DNA from: Micromussa lordhowensis
Lineage: Eukaryota > Cnidaria > Anthozoa > Scleractinia > Lobophylliidae
Direction: 5' to 3'
DNA length: 64,000 nucleotides
Assembly: GCA_964020085.1 (NCBI GenBank)
Contig: OZ026600.1
Coordinates: 34,848,705 to 34,912,704 of the forward strand
Position 1 is the stretch's first letter, and each line of letters opens with the position of its first letter. The notes under the pieces are model-generated. The model was given only the letters and a program-made list of their open reading frames with translations. It was not told the DNA's origin and made no database searches. Made by a program: the position numbers and the translations under genes. Below, piece by piece: positions 32,375 to 44,750 of the stretch.

Positions 32375-33273
32375 AGAAATCGAAAATGCAACAAAAAGTG
32401 GCACATTTGGGAAGAAAAAGAAGTAAACTATCCTACCCTGAATTGAGCAAGCGTCCTCGTCTTAGATTAGACGGTCAAACCGAAACACGTTCTCATAACT
32501 TCTTTGAACTCACCTTTTGTGTGAAATTATTCCGTGTTTTGCTTTCGTTGGATTCTGTGCAGTGAGTGATCATTAGCACGCAATTAAAAGGTATGCGAGT
32601 TAAGAACAGCTGGAAATTAACCTATTAAATGGAGTGCTACATTGATGTGACGTAACTTATTTCCAATATTAACCATCGAAGCTATTAGTAACCGCTTTTC
32701 TGACGTCAGGCCTTAACAACTGTCCGTTTGCAACAAAACGGGAACAAAACGATAATAGACGGACCTAAATTTTCTTCGCTTGTATTCCGGTTTCGTGTTT
32801 CAAAACGTCAAACTACCCGCAAGAATTAAACGTCACCTACGTCTGTTAATTGAATTAAAAATAATAATTTGATGATGTAGTTAGGCAGGGTGACCATGGC
32901 GCTTTGTATTTGGAGCGCACAATATAGTTTTGAAATATTAGAGGAGTGAGATATAAATAAGACGTTGAATTTGTTTAAAAAAAAGCACCAAAAATACTGA
33001 AAGCAATTTGCGCTGTGATAAATTTTACGAGACGAGTGGTCGAAATTCACTTTCCACAAGGATATCCCTTGAAAGAAGTGTAATGCACTATTATTCTCAG
33101 TGAGATATATAAACGTGTTCGAGAGAAGTCCAGCCATTTTTCTTACACAAAACAGCCAAGGCCAGTTCCTGGCTGCAGTGTTAACAAAATTAAATACCAC
33201 TGGAACCTTGTCAAGTTGAACAAAATAATTACAAAGAGCTACTTTGAGCTAGTAGAGCTACTAGAGCTACTGC

Positions 33274-33497
33274 TAAGACTCCGTCCACACGTACCCGGAT
33301 GTTTTTGAATCCGCAACTTTTTCTTTCCGGATACGTCTTCAGTCCATACGCATCGGGCGAATTCGGCAGCGAATCCGAATATTTTTGAATCCGCTCTCCA
33401 TGAATACGCTACTCGTGGACGGGGAATATTCCGGCATCCGGAAAGAAAAAGTTGCGGATTAAAAAATATCCGCATACGTGTGGACGGCGGGGTCTTA
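33274..33497. repeat. 224 bp MITE with about 55 bp terminal inverted repeats
   Basis: Left TAAGACTCCGTCCACACGTA and following AACTTTTTCTTTCCGG are mirrored on the right by CCGGAAAGAAAAAGTTGCGG and CGTGTGGACGG...GTCTTA. Confidence 0.85.
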
Positions 33498-36356
33498 ATT
33501 TCTTAACATTAAGTTTTACCAAGCGTCTGATAAAATTAAGCTTTTTTATTCTCAATTAAAAATGTCTTTGAGCTGTACGTTGATAAATTAAACCAAGGCG
33601 TTAAAAGCGTTTCTATTTAACGTTTTCAACGGCGTCAGAATGGTAAATGCCATTGACAAAGCCTTAGATTTACAAACTTGAATGATTTTTACATTTCACT
33701 ACAGTATAATAGTCCATGTTAGCGGATAATGAGGGCTGAAATAATTGATCGTACTTTTGCATTTGCCTGTATAGCTGATGAAGGTTATGTAAGAGAAATT
33801 GAATTTTTTATTCACATTTCCGCCAAAGCTGACTAAAACACAAGAACTATCCAGAGCGGGAAATATGGCCCGGAGTTTCACTGTTTTTTTTTTTCATCTA
33901 AATCCTCTAAACCTTACGTACCTGAGCGGCAAAGTTCTCCTCCAATCCTCAGAAATCTATATCACACTAGCACATTCGCTTGTCTTCAAATCTAGCTATA
34001 TGCACAGACGAAAATTAAACAATACTACCAAGTAAGGTTTTTTCTTTACGTGCCTACACGTTGGTGATTTATTCAATTTCAGTACGTCATGAAATAACAG
34101 GTGGTAAAGGATAATTCGAGCGAATTATGTTACAGCGGCCTTCAGAGAATATCTCTTAGAATTTCGACGCTCATAAAATATAATTTATGCTTTACTGTAG
34201 TTTTGTAAGGATTGCGTTTGACAATACTGTTAGTTAGCTAAATTTCGCGTTCTGGTCCGGAATTTCTGAAGTAATGATTTTCCTCAAAGCGTTTAATTTT
34301 TTTCGGACAATATCACTCTCATCGTGCCACCAGCTAGCAACAGGATTGACAGAGTGTCATGTTACTTTTTGCCGCAGGCACTTGGCAAATAGCGCGCTTA
34401 AACGATCACGTTTCGTAACACTTTGGGACCTCACTTAGCAGGTGAGTAAACTATATCGCAAGCATGCTCACTAAAGGAGAAACAAAATCTCCAATGCGTA
34501 GGCAAGCAACCTGCAGTCACTCATAAAAAAACTGTCATTTTCAACGAACCAAGGGAATTTTTGTCAGTTATAGTTTTAATTTTGGTTTACAAGTCCGCGA
34601 TTCGAAATTTCACACTCAAGACCCGAGGAACATAACACACAGTTGACCTTACACAGCTAAATGGCAATGACAAACAAAACAGTTTAAGCATCTTTTTTGA
34701 ATTCGCCCACGAAAAGCGTCACAGAATCTCCCTGACCAATCATTTGCCTTCAAGAATGTTTCAGTCTTAAAATATTTGCTTAGTACTTTCAACTTCACCT
34801 TGAATAAATTCAGCCAAATCGTTTGTCAAAAGGCATTCGAAATTGTTCATTTTATGCTGGGTTCCTTTAGGTCTTGTGAACGTTTTATGAAATGTAGCCT
34901 GTGTTAAAGGAATTTATATGGGCCGCTGTGGAAAAACGTGATATAAAAATGGCTGTATGGTGAAAAGTGGTTGCCATTTTGCTTGTCTAACATAACGAGA
35001 GGGAAAGCTGATGTGCAGACAGAGTGGGTGCTTAAACCATTTTCCTCTGAGTGTTTTCCTACACCTGCTTCAATACGGCGGTAATTTCAATGATGGGGAA
35101 TCCACTCTTATACTGACGTTTGAAAACCCACTAAAATTTTAATTTAGCGCATTTCAAAAGATTTTATATGATTCTACTGGATAAAATCCTTCAGATTTTA
35201 TAGCATGGGGTTAATGCATGCTTGGTGTGAAAAGTTGTCACTAAATTTTGCTGACAATTTTGCAATCATAATTTAAAACAGGGTTTTCCCGCCTGCATTG
35301 ATGTGGTAGGATATAGTCTACTTCGCAACAGGCTTTTAGAAAAAAGATCCACGTAAATTTCTTTCCAAATGATTTTGTTGTGTACAAAATGTTGTTGTCA
35401 CAATGGTGCCTGGAGGACGTTTTGAAAACTATACTTGATCTTGTTGTCTTTCAAACTGCGTGGAATTTGCTGAACCCTAAAAAGATGACAATTTATCACA
35501 GTTTAACCCCCAGTCCCTCCCCCGTCAGCATAATGTCAGGCTAGTGTCTCTTGATCCCAGTACGCCTTGGTATAGAGTGGCACTGTGAGAGATAAGGCAC
35601 TGTCTTGCCTTAGAACATGACATCGCGATAACACAGTAATTAGAAATACAATCATATCTGTGTTGTGTTATTCACATTTTGTTTACTAAATGTTAGTTTT
35701 GCCGAAAAGTTGGTGTTATATCAAGTTCATGTGCCAGTTTATTCCATGTTTCTTTTTTATTCTATTTCACCTGTCCAGACACGAACGGATTCACATTGCA
35801 GCGAAAACCAGGATGCTGATATCAAATAAAGGATATAACTGCATACGTTAAACGTGGTACTGCGAGCTATTGGAAAAATATGGAATCTGGCCGGTCAGTA
35901 ACATTTTTTCGTTTTTTTTTCGGGCACCTTGTTGTGGGATAGAATGATTTGCGTCTTACTCAAGATGTTAATAACTTTTTCGAATCAAAGTAATAAGAAA
36001 ATGGTTTAAACTGTTCAGTCAGTATACAATGGAGTAATTCACAACTGTGCCCTAACAAAGCTTCAAAGTCTTTGAGAGTCTTTCCTCATTAACGGGAAAA
36101 AGAATAGAGCAGCATGAATGCAGGGCTAGATAAAAGCACTATTAATTTAATGAACACCATAGTTTATATAATACTAAACTCAACGCATAACAATAGCTTA
36201 TATTTCAAGGTGATAATGAAATGAAACGAAAAATACTCGAGTCTTTAGTTACTGATTTCTTTTAGGTTTTTGCCAGCTTAAGTCAAAATTTCCCAGCCTG
36301 ATTGTTCAGTTTTTAACCTCTCTCAGTCACCTCGTGGCAAATTTTGCAGCCTGTTA
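33498..36356. other. Noncoding, AT-rich stretch
   Basis: No gene, no clear repeat recognised; short open frames only. Confidence 0.6.
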
Positions 36357-36831
36357 TCAGGTGAATGTCAAAATATGTGTTTTGGAAGAATCATTAAGAT
36401 AAACTAGGCATTATCGAGAACATTTTTTGAAAGCTATCCTTTTTAGGTTTGTAGATGCGTGAATCTTTTTATTTAACGATCACCAAATTAATAGATAGAC
36501 AACTGATGAAATGTCTTAGATAAAACTCCAACCATTTGGGTCATACGGTGACGAAAATCAACTGAATACCAAAAACAGGGTATTTCGTGAGTTAAAACCA
36601 ATTCTGATACTCAGGATAAAGAGATAAGCTAATAAAAAAACTTCGCTTCCATTCAGGTGAATGTCAAAATATGTGTTTTGGGAGAATCATTAAGATAAAC
36701 TAGGCATTATCGAGAACATTTTTTGAAAGCTATCCTTCAGTTTAGGTTTGTAGATGGGTATTTCGTCGATTAAAACCAATGCTGATACTCAGGATAAAGA
36801 GATAAGCTAATAAAAAAAAACTTCGCTTCCA
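36357..36831. repeat. Recent tandem duplication, about 296 bp unit; second copy internally deleted
   Basis: TCAGGTGAATGTCAAAATAT at 36357 recurs at 36653, and both copies end with GATAAGCTAATAAAAAAA.CTTCGCTTCC. The second copy lacks about 120 bp (equivalent to roughly 36458-36577), joining TTTGTAGATG directly to GGTATTTCGT. Shared parts differ at only a few positions. Confidence 0.9.
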
Positions 36832-39372
36832 AATTATATTCCTGTTGTTGACACTATAATGCTATAATCCTTATCATTAGCCTTTTCTGCCATGAACCTC
36901 GCCTATAAAATTGGACATATGCCCGCCGTACCAAAACTTGTTACATCTTAATCTTTTTATATGCCTATTAAGATAATTTTGTAATTTTACTGATAAAACA
37001 TAAAGGTCTGCAGTGCTGTATTGTTAGTTTATCTGATGTAGGATAAATTTGTTTAGAATTTACCATTTTCATTACAAACGACAACTTGGCTCAGCTTTTT
37101 GAAAATTGAAACTAAGCCAACGAGTTTAAACTTTCGTTTACTTGAAAGTCGAGTCGTCTAATCTGATTTATCTCGACAGCTGAAATATTCGTCTGGAAAC
37201 GCGAGCATTGGATTTTTAGCGAGTGAAATTTGGCGAGCCTAATGTGTCCTGCAGTTAGACGGTTAATCACGGTATCTTTTATAAATTAATGAATTCCCTA
37301 CCTGAACTCGTTGTTCTGAAGATGAAAAAGATAAAACACTTCAAGCGCAAAAAGCCACTAGCGTGGATATTCTAGGAATCCTTGTGGCGATTTCCTCAGT
37401 AAGGAATATAAAGCGACGTTCGCGATCGTCGAATATGTCCAAATTTACATATCTTCCTTTGCACCTTTGGTTCCAATAAAAACTTGTAGGCTCGGCGCCA
37501 AATCTGAGCTGGTTGCAGTATTCAGTTTATTGAAACCAGCAATGTGAGTTACAACTCATTAATTTTTACGAGATTTGAAAGGAAGTCGTGAATTTGCCGT
37601 GTTTGAAAGCTCTCCTACTGCGCTGTCACTATGGGAAGCCTTCACTACCAAAACATCAACTGTATCAAGGCATCAAGGTTTTGTGTTCATTTCGAACGAA
37701 ATTGAAAAAGACATCATTGTCCAGTGGTATATTTACATAATCCAGGCACTAATGATGTTTCATAATTAATACACACTAGTTACGTAAGCTACGCAAGGAT
37801 TTTATATCAACATCAAAGCAAAGTCGTTTCACTCAGTCAGTTCCAGGCCAAAATTGTTTTAGTCCAATATATATAATGGCTGATCTGTTTAGTTTTCGTG
37901 CTTAATATACCGTATATTCGAAAGAAATTTGGCAGGTGTAAAGCATTTAGAAAAATTGGTTGGCCAAGTAAACGATGTAATGGTAGAAAAACAATAGCGT
38001 TATTTAAGTATTTGCATCAACTCTTCTATTAAATCAATAACAATAATTATACTGTGAATTTTAGAAGAAGTGACATCATTACCCCTAAAACTGAGGCACA
38101 ATACAAGGTGAAAACAGCTTCAATTTATCGTAAAAAAATAATCCAAAACAGCTCAAATTTACTCTCATTTCCTTCTGTAGTTTAAATTTTGTAACTTTGA
38201 TAAATGTTTGGTTATCAAAGGAGCGAGGGTGGTAATTAATTACAAGCCACCACCCACGTAAGGCAAACCAGGCATGTTGCGTTGGTGGTTTCCCCACATG
38301 ATAAAAGAAAGTTTTCCTTTGTAATTCGTAGGCTTTAGAAATTTTTCAATAAGTTGGTACGTGTGTCTGCTGGATTTTGTTTCGACGACAAAGCATGTTA
38401 TAAAACCAAAGAATAACTGGTTTAAGATAGATTTTTTTGCTCAATTTAAAAGCCAGATACAGCAAAACGCCATGGAGGCTCTGGATGTGGGAGAGTGGAA
38501 TCTCAGTTGTCAGTTTAAATTTTAAAATTCAGCCCATTTCTCAGCGATCAGTAAATATTTCGGACCTCAGATCTCTGATCACAGTCAGTTAAAGGAGTTC
38601 AATATGTCACGATTTTGCACATCTTCAGGAAAAGTTCAGCCTAAGGTTTTCAAGTTTGTCGATTTAAATCCGTGTCCTTAAACACTCTCTGTCGACCACG
38701 ATGCACCGCGCGCATGCACCAAGGTTTCGTTTGATACAAGACCTCCACTTTGTCTGTCGATTGGTGTAGCTTTCGTAAATCCTTCAGGATCAGAGTTAAC
38801 CATCCTTGTTCCTTTATGGGTTGAAAGTATCTCTTTGTTGTTTTTCTATCGTAGTAAACTATTATTTTTAGGTTTCATTCAACTCAAAGGTAATTTTGAA
38901 CATGGCCAAAATAACTCAAGCTCGTTTAAAAAATGCGTCAATTCTCAGCTGGAAATTAAACGTTTTGATCAATTCTCAGCTACCAGTTAAACGCCTTCCA
39001 AACTAGAGTCGTGATTTTAACACTTGAAAGAACGAAAAGTTATCTCATTTTTTGAACTTGTTAATTGCCTTTTTTTTTAAAAAAATGTCGAGTTTGAATT
39101 GTATAGAAAAACCTTCTCAAAGATTAACATTTTAAACGTAATTTCTTTTAAGTTGAATGAGTTTTGGAGAACAATAACAGCAAAATCAGCTAGCTCATAT
39201 GGAAAAGCAAAAATGAAAGCAAACTAGTAAAGGCTTTAATTAAGCATGATGATAGCAAGGTTATAACTTTAAAAAAAAAAATGAAAAAAAAAATGAAAAA
39301 CTACTCGGTTCTGATTGGCTAAGAACATTTTATTTCAAGACCAGTGCAGATTTGTAACATGAATGCAGATTG
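36832..39372. other. Noncoding, AT-rich stretch
   Basis: No gene found. Poly-A/T rich simple sequence occurs near 39065-39085 and 39270-39300. Confidence 0.6.
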
Positions 39373-39790
39373 CCATTTAGGAATTGGCATTGAGCAGAGG
39401 CGAGTTTCATATTTTAACCAATCGATAAACTGACACCACCACATGAAAGATCACGTTGAGAGAAGTCAGTTGACCAGGTTTGATGCTTGGGTGAACAGTG
39501 ACCAAGTGATGGACCTTAAAACAGGGTTCATGGCTATCCGTATGGTGGCTCCTGGAAAATTCGTTCATGCACCTACTATTTGGAAGAAGCTGAGATGAAA
39601 ATTACTACTATGTTTGCCAATTTTTAAGAGTATGGTTTTGGGGACGCTGTCTCAAAATTAGAGGTCCATAATCTAATCTCTGGTCAAATGACCAACCTCA
39701 ACACAATTTGATCTTTCATGTGATGGAGTCAGTTTATCGATTGGTTAAAAACTAAACCTAGCCCCAATTCCCTGCACAATTCCGAAATGG
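39373..39790. repeat. 418 bp element with about 60 bp inverted ends
   Basis: TTTTAACCAATCGATAAACT near 39412 is complementary to AGTTTATCGATTGGTTAAAA near 39731-39750. The outer parts (CCATTTAGGAATTG; CAATTCCGAAATGG) and inner CATGAAAGATCA / TGATCTTTCATG-like pairs extend the match. There is no transposase ORF. Confidence 0.75.
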
Positions 39791-41139
39791 CCAATTACAA
39801 CGATGATGACTGAAGATTGTAAGTTAGTAGGAAGACACTTGAAGACTGCAGACGGTTATCCGAGTTATTTCGAAAGCGGTAACCTATGATGAGTGGGGGA
39901 GTGAGTGATAATTGCTGAATTATTGCCCGCCTGCCAACATTCAGACTTAACTATTGCCACGTGACCATAAGTTGACCAATAAGAGCGCGCGTTAGATTCA
40001 ACTAAACTTTAGCTATAAAAGATTTTGTGTCACCTATCTCCTAAACCAGCAGGGAAGTAAAAGAAAACAATAAACTGAGGAAAATAATAAAAAAACCTCT
40101 GAGCTTTGACAATACTGTACCCTAAACACTATACACACATAATAATAAAGGTTCGAATGTTTTTCTTCCCCTCGTTTGTATAATTTACGTTCAATGTAGA
40201 CTAAAAACTTAGCTTAATGGGCGAAAATGAACCGATGTTTAACAAGCGAGAAATAATATTTCAATTGATAGTCAAACGCCAAAAACAATAATTTAGCTTA
40301 TTTAAATTGTATATCAAACTATTGGTGTGTCTCAAACTGTGATCCCCACCTGTGTTTCGTTCTCCTAAATGTATTCATTTCCCCTTTGTAAACTCCTAAT
40401 TTTACGACGTTTTCTGTCTGTGTTAAGGCGTTTGCTCACTGAAGCGAACTGAATATTTGTATCTGATTTGCTGTGAATAGGAAATCTTTCTTTATTATTT
40501 GGCTGGATTGATCTAAAGATAAAAGAGAAAGAAAATCGGAGGTAATCATTTCTGTTTACCGCTTGCCGAAATCGTCAAGTCACTCTAATAACTTTCAAAT
40601 GACACGATGGAAAAGAGGTTAATAACTGTTGGATAATAGCTGTTGATTAAAACTGCCATTAAAATGAAACTGATATCACAAAAACACACGATTCCGTTTA
40701 GAACGGGGGGATGATTGAATTTTCTTTCTATTGGGTCTGATAAAAGTCTTTGCTATTGTCGTATGATAAAACGTGCTGCAAAGATGGACCACACGATTAA
40801 AATGTGTTGTCACGACTAAAGGTTTCGCTTTAACACGAGAAGAGAAAAAAGTAAACTGAACGAGAAAAGACAACAAGAACACTGGCCGTGAAACAAGAAC
40901 AACAAAAGCAACAACACTAACAAGGGTCAATGCAAGAAAGTTCCGCTGCTGATTGCAATCTAACAGAGAGAAATTTGAATTAATATTCTATACAAGAACA
41001 TATGACTATCCCAATCACTGTGAGATAAATAGTATTTCTGCTTTAATTGCCATTCGTAAATTTTAATTTTTATCACCATCGTATATTACATCTTCGCTAC
41101 CTTACTTCTTGGTTTAAATCATAACAAAGCGAAATTTTG
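39791..41139. other. Noncoding stretch
   Basis: AT-rich; no gene or clear repeat recognised. Confidence 0.55.
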
Positions 41140-41380
41140 AAAATATGATTTTTTCTGTCAGTGACACAGGTATATACTTTGAAAAAAAAAAGATTTCGAG
41201 TGCTTTATTTAGGAGTCGAAACTACGACCTTCTTGTTACTAATCTAGATGTTCTACCACTGGGTACAGGAGACTCGAATCATTTGAACCTAGTATGTTTA
41301 ATGGCCTTAACTCGCACGAGTAAGTCTCCTGTAGAGATGCTGTATAGAGCATCTGGACTGAAGGTTATGTCACCAACAGA
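41140..41380 (-). mobile_element. tRNA-derived SINE (second family)
   Basis: On the minus strand, CCTGTACCCAGTGGTAGAAC (A-box region) and AGTTTCGACTCC (B-box) are spaced as in a tRNA. Between them, CTAGATTAGTAACAAG fits an anticodon arm with AGT, suggesting a tRNA-Thr-like origin. After the head come a short tail with CTTTTTTTTTTC and CCTGTGTCACTGACAG. The overlapping plus-strand frame (41145-41441) is incidental. Confidence 0.65.
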
Positions 41381-44250
41381 AAATCAGTATTATCTTGTCA
41401 TATATTTCAAGTGCCAGGCTAAAAATTCATCTCACTTATAAAGAAAGCGAATCTTTATTTGCAAATCTTAAAAATAAAAATATTCACAGGCAATAACACG
41501 AAGTTATTTTAAAGATCATGATAACAATTCTTGAAATTTAATCTAGCGACAAAAAAGTTCTATCCTCCAAATTACAGTGAAAGGCTCAATTTTCCTCAGT
41601 ATCACGGCAAAGAAAATTTAGAACATTTTCCAATTACTGATATACTTGCCTCTGACAGAAGACACTTGAGGTTTCCACAGGTAACACAAAGTGCATGCGT
41701 GAGAGCTTAAACAGAAAAAAATTATGGGACAATTTTGTTGGCAAGTTTTTCAGTCTTCGCCCACACAATTCGCTTTGCGGCGTTCACGCTTTATCGATCG
41801 TCGAAAACAACATCAAAAGATATCGTCAACTTTCATAACAATTTTACTGGTATTAACTGCTTCAAAAAGTATAAATTATAACTAGGATTTAAGTCAGTTC
41901 TTTCCACGACCGCTAATAGCTTGTCAAACGTATGCTAATGCTTTCTTCAGCAAAACTTGTTATTATAAACAACTTCGAACAAGGCAAATTAGAAAAATCC
42001 GCTGTATTATGTGAATCTTGTAACACCTTTTCCTTGCTTGAGAATGATTTCACTTCCTCCACAAATTAAGGGTAAATACAGGGTGCCTTTTCTCTAACGG
42101 AAGTCTGTGCGTTAAATCGCTCTAAACGTGTCTTGGGTATAGAAGAAGTTGAATAAGTCGCTCAATGCTCATTTTTATTCATCTGGCGCTATATTCCTAA
42201 ACAAACAAGCCAGCTCGGCTTTATTTGTCTTCAGGCCAGAGGGAGGTTTACTAGTTAATAGCCAGTTATTAGGGATTCATATTTTTAAAACTCGCCCTCG
42301 GCGAAAACTTGTCGCATATAAGCCAAAAAAAAAACCCGGTCTCTTGTTCGGGAAAATACAATAGTAAAGCCGGTCACCATTGAATTTGTGAAACGTATCC
42401 GCACTTTCAAGGCCTCGCTAGCGCTTTTTGAAATTATCAAGCTCGCTGTGTACAATCTAGTGCTTCAAGCAAACATTCAATGAGATAGAATTTCACGAGC
42501 CTGAACGACTGTAACCTTATACATTGTGTGAAACTTAATATATTTACGACATCCAAAAGGCCTTTCTCGTGATAGACTTCCTGAAACATTAGAACCGTGT
42601 CTAACATAGCCGTGCTTCAATATTTATTCTCTTGGCTGCATGTTTGACGAGGTTGGACAAAATGTCCCATTCTCTAAAGAGATGAATTCGTTTCAGCAAT
42701 GCAACAAAAAGCTGAAACATAACTGTAATTATTCCGGATATTATAAGCGTAAGTTTGTTATGATACATAAAACTAAACAGAAGTTACTCAAAATGGTTCC
42801 TGAATAAAATATAAATAGACGAGATCTTAACTCACGAAAGTAGCGATGAATTAACGTCGTTTCTTTAGAATGCTTCTCATAAGCTGCAGAGTCCCCAGCT
42901 TCATCTCACTGAAACAAAGACGATGAATGAAAAACCTGTTAGAATCCCGAAATAAGGCTATCTGGTTCAAGCGAACTTACCCTGTATTCAAAACATGCAG
43001 TTTCGAAATGTAAACCGCATTTACCTTTCTAACCCGTAGACACTTTTCCTTTATTGATTGCAGCTATATTGGCCCAGACGACGGATAAAAATTTAAATCT
43101 AATAATTCGGCCGGAATTAAAGTAGCCACACTTCGCATTCGAAGAATAGAAGACCCAAGTAGGAAATACTCGCTGCTTTAACTTGCAGAGAAAATTACAC
43201 TTGAGTTCTAACCGGAATATCTTAGCGGCAACATCTGTTTTACCATTTTTTTTTGTCAACGCGTACCGGCTGGCAGCTAAGCGCAGCAACAATGGTTAAC
43301 AAAATTCCTACCTATAGCGCGGTCTTCTCCGAACGAACCACCGAAATATGTCTCGATGGTCCTCGATGTGTATCTTCTTGAAAGAATATTTCGAGCATAG
43401 ATGCAAGCAAACGTTTGAAATGTCAATACATACTGAATATTGTTATCTGGAAATCCACCGCCGGATCTTGCGCGCTAGTTAAACAAAAGGCACTAGTTTA
43501 AACAATCAAGACAGACAGGCTGCTATAAAAAGCAAAGAGAGATACGTTGATGAGCCACGTACGAAATTGGAAAGTTTGCTGCAAAAAGTGATCCCCTCAA
43601 CGTTTAATATATCCTTTTCTAATAACATGGACTAATATAACAGGCGACTTTCTGATTAATTTTATTTGCTTGGATATCATTGGTTGACGATTCAAAGGGA
43701 CTTGTCCCCCAAGAGCGCATCAACAAAATGAGGTCATGAATCGATCGCCACATGCAAATTTCCATGCCGTCCAATAACATTGCTATTAATGATTTATCTT
43801 GTTTAAATGTGTTTATTGCAATATTTTGTGCTAAACAAGAGACCGATACAATCGGAAACGATATTACTTAGATAAAAGAAAGCCCCTCGCTTCTCACATT
43901 CAAAAGTGAAGTTTGAAACAGAGCCGCAAAGCTTGACCTCGAGTGGAACTTGCTCGAAAGCACAACACGACATGAATGATTTTAAAAGTCGTTTCAGAAG
44001 TTGTCTACAATGCGCGTTTCTTAGTGATTCATTTATCTTTTCAAATAAAAAGCTTGATTCAACTAACGGGACATGAGCTGTCTTAATTTAGATTTTTTTA
44101 AATTTCCCTTTCCGTTTATTTGTTTTGGAGGAAATGTCAAATTGAGAATCGCGGCTTTGCTCTTTCAGAGATGACAAGAATGTCATTTTTATCTTTTGCG
44201 AGTAAAAATGACTTGCCTGATTTGAAATATTGCAGATTACTTCTTCCTAA
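41381..44250. other. Noncoding stretch
   Basis: No convincing exon or repeat. Frames at 42149-42364 (plus) and 43029-43292 (minus) have no recognisable family. Confidence 0.55.
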
Positions 44251-44254
44251 CTTC

Positions 44255-44750
44255 CTAGTTTTGTTTTAAAAGGAGTCGAATAAAGTTACAATTAAGTAAA
44301 ATATAGACAGAACAGTCTTGTTTGCTTTAACTTTACTGACGAAATCAGTTTATGATATCTCCGAGACGTCATGATCAATTTTTCAGTCTCTTTATCACCT
44401 ACTGCTACGCGTTTAAAATCTCTAAAATTGTAATCTAAAATTTATCCTTCCAAGTTGAAATATGAAAACTAGCTTGCATAGAAATACTGGAACTTATTTT
44501 GTCCTTAATAATTTTGTTTTTGAAAAAGGTCCGAATAAAGTTGTAATTAAAGAAAATGATAGACAAAACAATCTTGTTTGCTCCAACTCTCCTGAAGAAA
44601 CACTTCATTAAAATCTAAGTTTTTTTCTTGCTACCTCGCCAATTTTCCCTCTCAGATCATTCATTGCTGCTAACTGAAAATATTTAAAATTGTAATAGAT
44701 CCCGGCCTAAGCCTATTTCACAAGCTAAGAAATGCAGTGCACCAAAATTT
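44255..44750. repeat. Old tandem duplication, period about 255 bp
   Basis: CGAATAAAGTTACAATTAAG at 44277 recurs as CGAATAAAGTTGTAATTAAA at 44532. Further matches are CTTGTTTGCTTTAACT/CTTGTTTGCTCCAACT and TTTAAAAT..CTAAAATTGTAAT against ATTTAAAATTGTAAT. The copies are clearly diverged. Confidence 0.7.

Noticed and set aside
32826..33200. 124-codon minus-strand open frame
   Set aside because: Rich in Phe, Asn and Ser from AT-rich DNA, no domain, no supporting signals.
41205..41275. Functional tRNA-Thr gene
   Set aside because: The acceptor stem does not pair properly and the boxes are diverged; a SINE head is the better reading.
41145..41441. 98-codon plus-strand frame as a gene
   Set aside because: It lies across the antisense of a tRNA-derived SINE with A- and B-boxes.
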